From: an uncultured Acetatifactor sp.
GTDB taxonomy: Bacteria > Bacillota > Clostridia > Lachnospirales > Lachnospiraceae
Length of the DNA: 64,000 nucleotides
Reading direction: 5' to 3'
Assembly (NCBI RefSeq): GCF_910585425.1
Contig: NZ_CAJUCP010000025.1
Coordinates: forward strand, 8,863-72,862
Shown here: positions 59,661 to 64,000 of the stretch, one piece after another
How positions within the stretch are numbered: the first letter of the stretch is position 1
Layout of the letters: each line of letters begins with the position of its first letter
The notes under the pieces: generated by a model
Database searches by the model: none
Told to the model about the DNA's origin: nothing
The model's input: the letters and a program-made list of their open reading frames with translations, nothing else
Translations under genes and position numbers: made by a program

Positions 59661-60590
59661 TCATACCTCTCCCTGGGCCAACAGATTGTCTTTTCCCATG
59701 CCGCACACAAAGGGATTGGAATCAAAACGATGGCAAAAGTCCAAAAAGTCAGAACGCTGTCCCGGATCCTTCATCATCTTTACGAGCAATTCATTGGGAA
59801 GGGTCCTCGCATAGGCACCGGGGCCCGCCAGCTCGATATTTTTCACGCCATTCCGTTTCAGGATGCCCTCCAGTTCGTCCGGCATGAAGGTGTATGTGAT
59901 GCACCAGGGCGCGCCTCCCCTTTCATACTCGGCGATCTCCTCGTCGCCGCCCATGAGCCCTTCCTCCCACAGCTTCCCGACGGCCTCCCTGGGGAAGCGG
60001 AAGGCCTCAATCGCGTCCGCCCTGTTGGCCACGCACCATTTCACAAAGGGATCGCCGCAATCCGGCTCTAAGATGAATTGGTTCTTTTGGATGGGGTTCG
60101 CCAGGTATGGAAGATACCCTAAACGGCTTGACACGCTTATCATGATTCGTTTGCGGCATATGCGCACCAGTTCGGCGATGACCTTTTCCTGATTGGGATA
60201 GGTATAGGAAACAGGGGCGTCAAAGGAAATCACCATGTCGAAGGAGCTGTCCCTGAAAGCTTCCAGATGCTCCAACGCCCCTTTCACAAACGTGATTCTG
60301 TCAAGGACGCCTTCTTTTTCCGCCAGTTCCCTGGCCTTGTCTATCATGGGCTGGGAAATGTCGAAATGTGTGACCTCGCAGCCATGTTTTGCAAGGAGAA
60401 TCGAGAATCGCCCACATCCTGCGCCGCCGTCGAACACGGTCCTTATTCCGTCCAGATGAGAAAGCAGCTCCTTTTCAATATGGCTTTTCTGGATGATGTC
60501 ATCTATGAAGGTCTCCTCACGGCGGCTTTCCAGTTCCCCTTTGTCCGGCAAATTCCACAGACGTTCCGATATTTTTCTGCTATAATCCAT
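59661..60590 (-). CDS. Class I SAM-dependent methyltransferase
   Basis: The 309-residue protein has motif I VFDGGAGCGRFSILLAKHG, an acidic VTHFDISQPMIDKARE, motif II-III VISFDAPVSYTY and a C-terminal ~120-residue domain. The pattern fits small-molecule methyltransferases of the Methyltransf_11/25 type. GGAGGGG precedes the ATG. The substrate is unknown. It is convergent with the kinase gene (84-bp gap without a strong terminator). Confidence 0.85.
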   Translation of the reverse strand: MDYSRKISERLWNLPDKGELESRREETFIDDIIQKSHIEKELLSHLDGIRTVFDGGAGCGRFSILLAKHGCEVTHFDISQPMIDKARELAEKEGVLDRITFVKGALEHLEAFRDSSFDMVISFDAPVSYTYPNQEKVIAELVRICRKRIMISVSSRLGYLPYLANPIQKNQFILEPDCGDPFVKWCVANRADAIEAFRFPREAVGKLWEEGLMGGDEEIAEYERGGAPWCITYTFMPDELEGILKRNGVKNIELAGPGAYARTLPNELLVKMMKDPGQRSDFLDFCHRFDSNPFVCGMGKDNLLAQGEV

Positions 60591-60707
60591 AAAATCCCCT
60601 CCTTCTCCGGGTTCGGCACTGGCCTGTAATCATGGTATTATATGACCTTACTCTTGGCTGTTAGTGTAGCATATTCTCCCCCGGCTTTCCACCTTATGCA
60701 TTTTTAT

Positions 60708-60748
60708 AAAAAACCATGAGCCAATCCCAGGATCAGCTCATGGTTTTT
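60708..60748. terminator. Bidirectional terminator downstream of galT
   Basis: AAAAAACCATGAGC (60708-60721) pairs with GCTCATGGTTTTT (60736-60748): a GC-containing stem flanked by A and T runs. It ends the leftward gal operon 46 bases after galT. Confidence 0.85.
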
Positions 60749-60793
60749 AAGGATATGTCAGCACAGCATTCGCCGGCGAGTTATGGGGATTTC

Positions 60794-62359
60794 TTATAAG
60801 CTCTGCAGAAATCTGTCGAAGGCCGCCTGGCCCTCCGGCGTCCTCTTGTACACCCCGGCATCCTCCAGCACTTCCATGAACACCAGGCCGCTCTCCTTCT
60901 CAATGATGCCGTCGATATTGGAGGCGTCTATCTTCCCGTACTTCGGCGAGAATTCCTCCACCCAGTCCGCGTGCTTGGCCAGCACCTGGTCCGAGCGCAG
61001 GTCCGCCCCGGTGAGGATGGCCTCCTTCAGCCGCGCCATCTCCTCCTTCAGCCGGGCGGGCAGCACGGCCAGCCCCATGACCTCGATGAGGCCGATGTTC
61101 TCCTTCTTGATGTGGTGGAGCCTCGCGTGGGGATGGTAGACTCCCAGGGGATGCTCCTCAGTGGTGATGTTGTTGCGCAGCACCAGGTCAAGTTCGAAGT
61201 CCTCCCCCCGCTTCCTGGCGATGGGGGTGATGGTGTTGTGGGGCTCTCCATCCGTGTAAGCGTATACGAATGCGCTTTCGTCCGTATATTCCCGCCATTT
61301 CTCCAGAATCCGGTCTGCCAGGGCGATGACCCGGTCGCTGTCCTTACCGTTTAAGCGGATGACGGACATGGGCCAGTTCACCACGCCCGCTGCCACATCC
61401 TCAAAGCCCTCCGCCGTGAAGCGCCTCTCCACTTTGGCCCTGGCCATGGCGAACTCGTAATGGCCTCCCTGGAAATGGTCGTGGCTCAAGATAGAGCCGC
61501 CCACGATGGGGAGATCCGCGTTGGAGCCCACGAAATAGTGGGGGAACTGCTTCACGAAGTCGAACAGCTTGCAGAACGCGGCATGGTCTATCTTCATGGG
61601 CACATGCTGATAGTTGAACACGATGCAGTGCTCGTTGTAGTACACATAGGGCGAATACTGGAAGCCCCACTGGCTGCCGTTTATGGTCACGGGGATAATC
61701 CGGTGGTTCTGCCTGGCGGGATGGTTCACCCGGCCCGCGTAGCCCTCGTTCTCCCGGCAGAGCAGGCATTTGGGGTAGCCGGACTGCCTGGCGTTCCGGG
61801 CGGCGGCGATGGCCTTGGGATCCTTCTCCGGCTTGGACAGGTTGATGGTGATGTCCAGTTCGCCGTACTTGGTGGGCGCGGTCCACTTCATGTCCTTTGC
61901 GATGCGGTATCTGCGGATGTAGTCGGAATCCTGGCTGAGCCTGTAATAATAATCGGTGGCCGCTTTGGGGGATTCGTTCTCGTACAGCTCCCGGAACCTG
62001 CGGATGACCTGGCTGGGCCTGGGCATCAAGAGCCCCATGACCTTGGTGTCGAAGAGGTCGCGGTACACGATGCCGTCCTCCGCGATGAGGCCGTTCTCGT
62101 AGGCGTAGTCGCACATACGGTTCAGAATCTCCTCCAGTTCCCCGGCAAGCGCGGCCTCTCCGGCCCAATCCGTGGCAGCCTCTTCCTGGGGGGCCGCGCC
62201 GCATTTTCCATCCTCGCCCTCTTCCGGCTCCGCTATCTCCTCCAGCCCGAACAGCTCCAATAATCTATTTATGGTAAAAATCTCATCCTCTTTGGGAACC
62301 AGTCCTGTCCTGATTCCGTAGGACACCAGTTTTCTGATATCAGTTCCTATTCTCTCCAT
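60794..62359 (-). CDS. galT: UDP-glucose-hexose-1-phosphate uridylyltransferase (class II GalT)
   Basis: I start the enzyme at ATG 62359 (MERIGTDIRKLVSYG); a GTG three codons upstream and an ATG at 62449 are alternatives. The 521-residue length and motifs fit the Gram-positive GalT2 family: KATDYYYRLSQDSDYIR-type block, YPKCLLCRENEGYAGR, NHRIIPVTINGSQWGFQYSP, HDHFQGGHYEFAMA and HPHARLHHIKKENIGLIEVM. It transfers UMP between galactose-1-phosphate and UDP-glucose in the Leloir pathway. It follows galK. Confidence 0.93.
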   Translation of the reverse strand: MERIGTDIRKLVSYGIRTGLVPKEDEIFTINRLLELFGLEEIAEPEEGEDGKCGAAPQEEAATDWAGEAALAGELEEILNRMCDYAYENGLIAEDGIVYRDLFDTKVMGLLMPRPSQVIRRFRELYENESPKAATDYYYRLSQDSDYIRRYRIAKDMKWTAPTKYGELDITINLSKPEKDPKAIAAARNARQSGYPKCLLCRENEGYAGRVNHPARQNHRIIPVTINGSQWGFQYSPYVYYNEHCIVFNYQHVPMKIDHAAFCKLFDFVKQFPHYFVGSNADLPIVGGSILSHDHFQGGHYEFAMARAKVERRFTAEGFEDVAAGVVNWPMSVIRLNGKDSDRVIALADRILEKWREYTDESAFVYAYTDGEPHNTITPIARKRGEDFELDLVLRNNITTEEHPLGVYHPHARLHHIKKENIGLIEVMGLAVLPARLKEEMARLKEAILTGADLRSDQVLAKHADWVEEFSPKYGKIDASNIDGIIEKESGLVFMEVLEDAGVYKRTPEGQAAFDRFLQSL

Positions 62360-62423
62360 CCCTGCCACGCCGCCTTTCCGTAACCTGTATGATTCCTGAT
62401 TTGTAAGCTCCCGACCTGTAAAA

Positions 62424-62462
62424 TGCCTGTATTCATTGCCTGTATTCATTGCCTGTATTCAA
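62424..62462. repeat. Three 13-bp direct repeats upstream of galT
   Basis: TGCCTGTATTCAT occurs three times head to tail (62424, 62437, 62450; last copy ends AA). They lie in the galK-galT gap. They could be regulator half-sites or replication slippage. Confidence 0.75.
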
Positions 62463-62474
62463 TTCCTGCAGTTT

Positions 62475-62491
62475 TTCTGCATAATGCAGAA
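62475..62491. other. Palindrome in the galK-galT intergenic region
   Basis: TTCTGCAT-A-ATGCAGAA is a perfect 8-bp inverted repeat, followed on the minus strand by AAAC. The 255-bp gap holds no gene. The hairpin may be an operator for galT or a weak terminator for galK. Confidence 0.45.
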
Positions 62492-62614
62492 TCCGTTTCC
62501 TTCTAAGACCATCTGAAAACCCGGCGTCCTGAAGGATCCTGTCAAGCAGCGGATGGGCTATCCCCTTTCCCCTGCTCCCCGGCGAGATTTCAAGAAGACA
62601 CCGGAGCCGCAGTT

Positions 62615-63778
62615 TTACAGCGCCACAGGCCCGTTGCCCACTTCCACCACATAGAAGTCCGCCGCGTATCCGATCTTTTCCTGATAGGCCCTGCCCACCT
62701 TCTCGATGAAGCTGTCGATGGCCTCGTCCTTCACGATGCTGACGGTGCAGCCGCCGAAGCCCGCGCCGGTCATCCTGGAGCCGATGACGCCCTCCACCTT
62801 CCAGGCCTCTTCCACCAGAGTGTCCAACTCAATGCCCGTCACCTCGTAGTCGTCCCGCAGGGACACATGGGAGGCATTCATCAACTGGCCGAACAGGGCC
62901 ACATCGTTGGCCTTCAGGGCCGCTACCGCCCGGACGGTGCGCTGGTTCTCATACACCGCGTGCTTCGCCCGCCTCCTGCGCACATCATCCTGGATGGCGG
63001 ACTGATATTTTTCAAACGTCTCCTCGTCCAAATCTCCCAGGCCGTTTATCTGTACCACCTGCTGCAGCTCCGCCAGGGCCGTCTCGCACTCGCTGCGGCG
63101 CTCATTGTACTTGGAGTCCCCCAGGCCCCGCTTCTTGTTACTGCTGGCGATGACGATCTTCGCCCCCTCCAGCACGATGGGCGCGTACTCGAAGGAAAGG
63201 TCAGCCGTGTCGAGGAAGATGGCATTGTCTTTCTTTCCCATGGCGATGGCGAACTGATCCATGATGCCGCAGTTCACTTTATTGTAATTGTTCTCCGCGT
63301 ACTGTCCGATCAGGGCCAGGTCCTGGTTCGTCACGTCGAAGCCGAAGAAATCCCGCAGGATGTACCCGGTGAGCACCTCCACGGACGCCGAGGAGGACAG
63401 GCCGGAGCCATTGGGGATATTCCCGTACAGCATCAGGTCCATGCCGCAGGGCATCTTCATGCCCTTCTCGCCGAAAGCCCACATGACCCCCTTGGGATAG
63501 TTGGTCCAGCCTGCCTCCTTGGCGGGCACCAACTGATCCAGGGAGGACTCGATGACCCCCAGCTTCTCGAAATTCATGGAATAGAAGCGCAGCTTATTGT
63601 CCTCCCGCTTCCTGGCCGCGCCGTAGGTGCCGATGGTCAGGGCGCAGGGGAACACATGCCCGCCGTTATAGTCGGTATGTTCTCCGATCAGGTTCACCCG
63701 CCCCGGCGCGAAATAGGCCTTCACGCCCTCGCCGCCTCCAAATACTTCCTCAAACCGTTTCAAAATCTCGTTCTTCAT
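62615..63778 (-). CDS. galK: Galactokinase
   Basis: ATG 63778 follows CGGAGG. The 387-residue GHMP kinase has the galactose signature GRVNLIGEHTDYNGG, the ATP loop NGSGLSSSASVEVLTGY, catalytic Asp in NKVNCGIMDQFAIAMG, and the C-terminal GSRMTGAGFGGCTVSIV. It phosphorylates galactose at C1, feeding GalT. An ATP-dependent Leloir pathway is thus nearly complete here; galE and mutarotase are not in the window. Length is normal. Confidence 0.95.
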   Translation of the reverse strand: MKNEILKRFEEVFGGGEGVKAYFAPGRVNLIGEHTDYNGGHVFPCALTIGTYGAARKREDNKLRFYSMNFEKLGVIESSLDQLVPAKEAGWTNYPKGVMWAFGEKGMKMPCGMDLMLYGNIPNGSGLSSSASVEVLTGYILRDFFGFDVTNQDLALIGQYAENNYNKVNCGIMDQFAIAMGKKDNAIFLDTADLSFEYAPIVLEGAKIVIASSNKKRGLGDSKYNERRSECETALAELQQVVQINGLGDLDEETFEKYQSAIQDDVRRRRAKHAVYENQRTVRAVAALKANDVALFGQLMNASHVSLRDDYEVTGIELDTLVEEAWKVEGVIGSRMTGAGFGGCTVSIVKDEAIDSFIEKVGRAYQEKIGYAADFYVVEVGNGPVAL

Positions 63779-63823
63779 GTTGCCTCCGTTCCGCGCCCTT
63801 CCATGCGCTGTCATCTGAAATCC

Positions 63824-63829
63824 ATTATA
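63824..63829 (-). promoter_or_regulatory. Probable -10 of the gal operon
   Basis: TATAAT on the minus strand (63824-63829), 46 bases before the galK ATG. No good -35 at 17 bp, which suggests activator control. The rest of the upstream region to 64000 holds TGTCC-CGC-GGACA (63907-63919) and no gene. Confidence 0.5.
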
Positions 63830-64000
63830 CACGGAAAAGCTGTGGGACCGCCACATTCATTTGTTTATTGTACCTGTCAAAATGTTAAATGATGCTGCGA
63901 AGGATGTCCCGCGGACAATATACATGCGACGATCATTCTTTTTATATCTATAAATGAGCAAATTTAAAAAATTGCACAATAAGCCTATGCCACTAAAGCT

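Noticed and set aside
61460..62263. 267-residue rightward frame opposite galT
   Set aside because: galT on the minus strand has all family motifs. The antisense frame shows none.
62360..62614. Riboswitch or T-box in the gal intergenic region
   Set aside because: Only short direct repeats and one palindrome are present. No T-box, aptamer core or terminator-antiterminator pair could be drawn.

Overview
The window looks like chromosome of a G+C-rich gut Clostridium of the Lachnospiraceae type. This is inferred from gene content: class II galT with galK, two LytTR/GHKL pairs of the Agr type, VanW and AI-2E proteins, a YtrAB-like cassette, a sortase-anchored adhesin, Rpn-type nucleases, and strong AGGAGG ribosome binding sites. 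No rRNA, complete tRNA, CRISPR array or origin was found. Most of the backbone is visibly G+C-rich. A prophage end at the left and an ABC cassette at 43.9-46.8 kb are clearly more A+T-rich.

1-6714 is one end of a prophage: early genes (small HTH protein, ImmA/IrrE protein, Rha), a divergent Cro/CI switch with visible promoters and operators, a CI-side operon (repressor, second ImmA-like protein), two cargo genes (a coiled-coil Mrr-type nuclease and a proteasome-like Ntn hydrolase), the integrase, and an attachment site made of a tRNA 3' end. 6715-9000 is a decaying zone with an integrase tail, a BlaR1-like relic and two paralogous mini HTH genes sharing an upstream palindrome.

9.0-24.3 kb carries an OmpR-type two-component system with an FtsX-type ABC transporter, a YtrAB-like GntR/ABC operon with a clear operator, a GGDEF response regulator, a TetR regulator, an AgrA/AgrC-like pair, an orphan protein, an AI-2E family permease and an AAA-ATPase/PD-(D/E)XK protein. 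24.5-40.8 kb holds a solo tyrosine recombinase between two similar hairpins, then mostly minus-strand genes: trmL, a lipoprotein, an Lrp-aminotransferase pair, vanW with an AIR-synthase-like protein, a Prli42-like micro-protein, a PepSY protein, a B12/radical SAM protein with a repeat-expanded linker, a broken DUF3791/DUF3990 module, a phosphoesterase, an APH-like kinase and a DUF234-type ATPase.

41.1-46.8 kb is a candidate peptide-signalling cassette: a 676-residue regulator with two HTH regions, a convergent gene for a 65-residue exported peptide, and an A+T-rich operon of three membrane proteins and an ABC ATPase. 46.8-51.0 kb is a rearranged graveyard: Rpn-type nuclease, solute-binding lipoprotein and IS1634-like transposase relics, plus one intact SdpI-like protein. 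51.2-57.1 kb encodes a 1967-residue sortase-anchored adhesin, divergent from a second AgrA/AgrC-like pair. The window ends with a methyltransferase and a galT-galK locus.

The most unusual non-coding signal is a ~95-115 bp element present three times (18.0, 41.0 and 57.4 kb), always in the same sense relative to the gene that follows. Its two helices are interleaved like an H-type pseudoknot, and base changes in both helices preserve pairing between copies.
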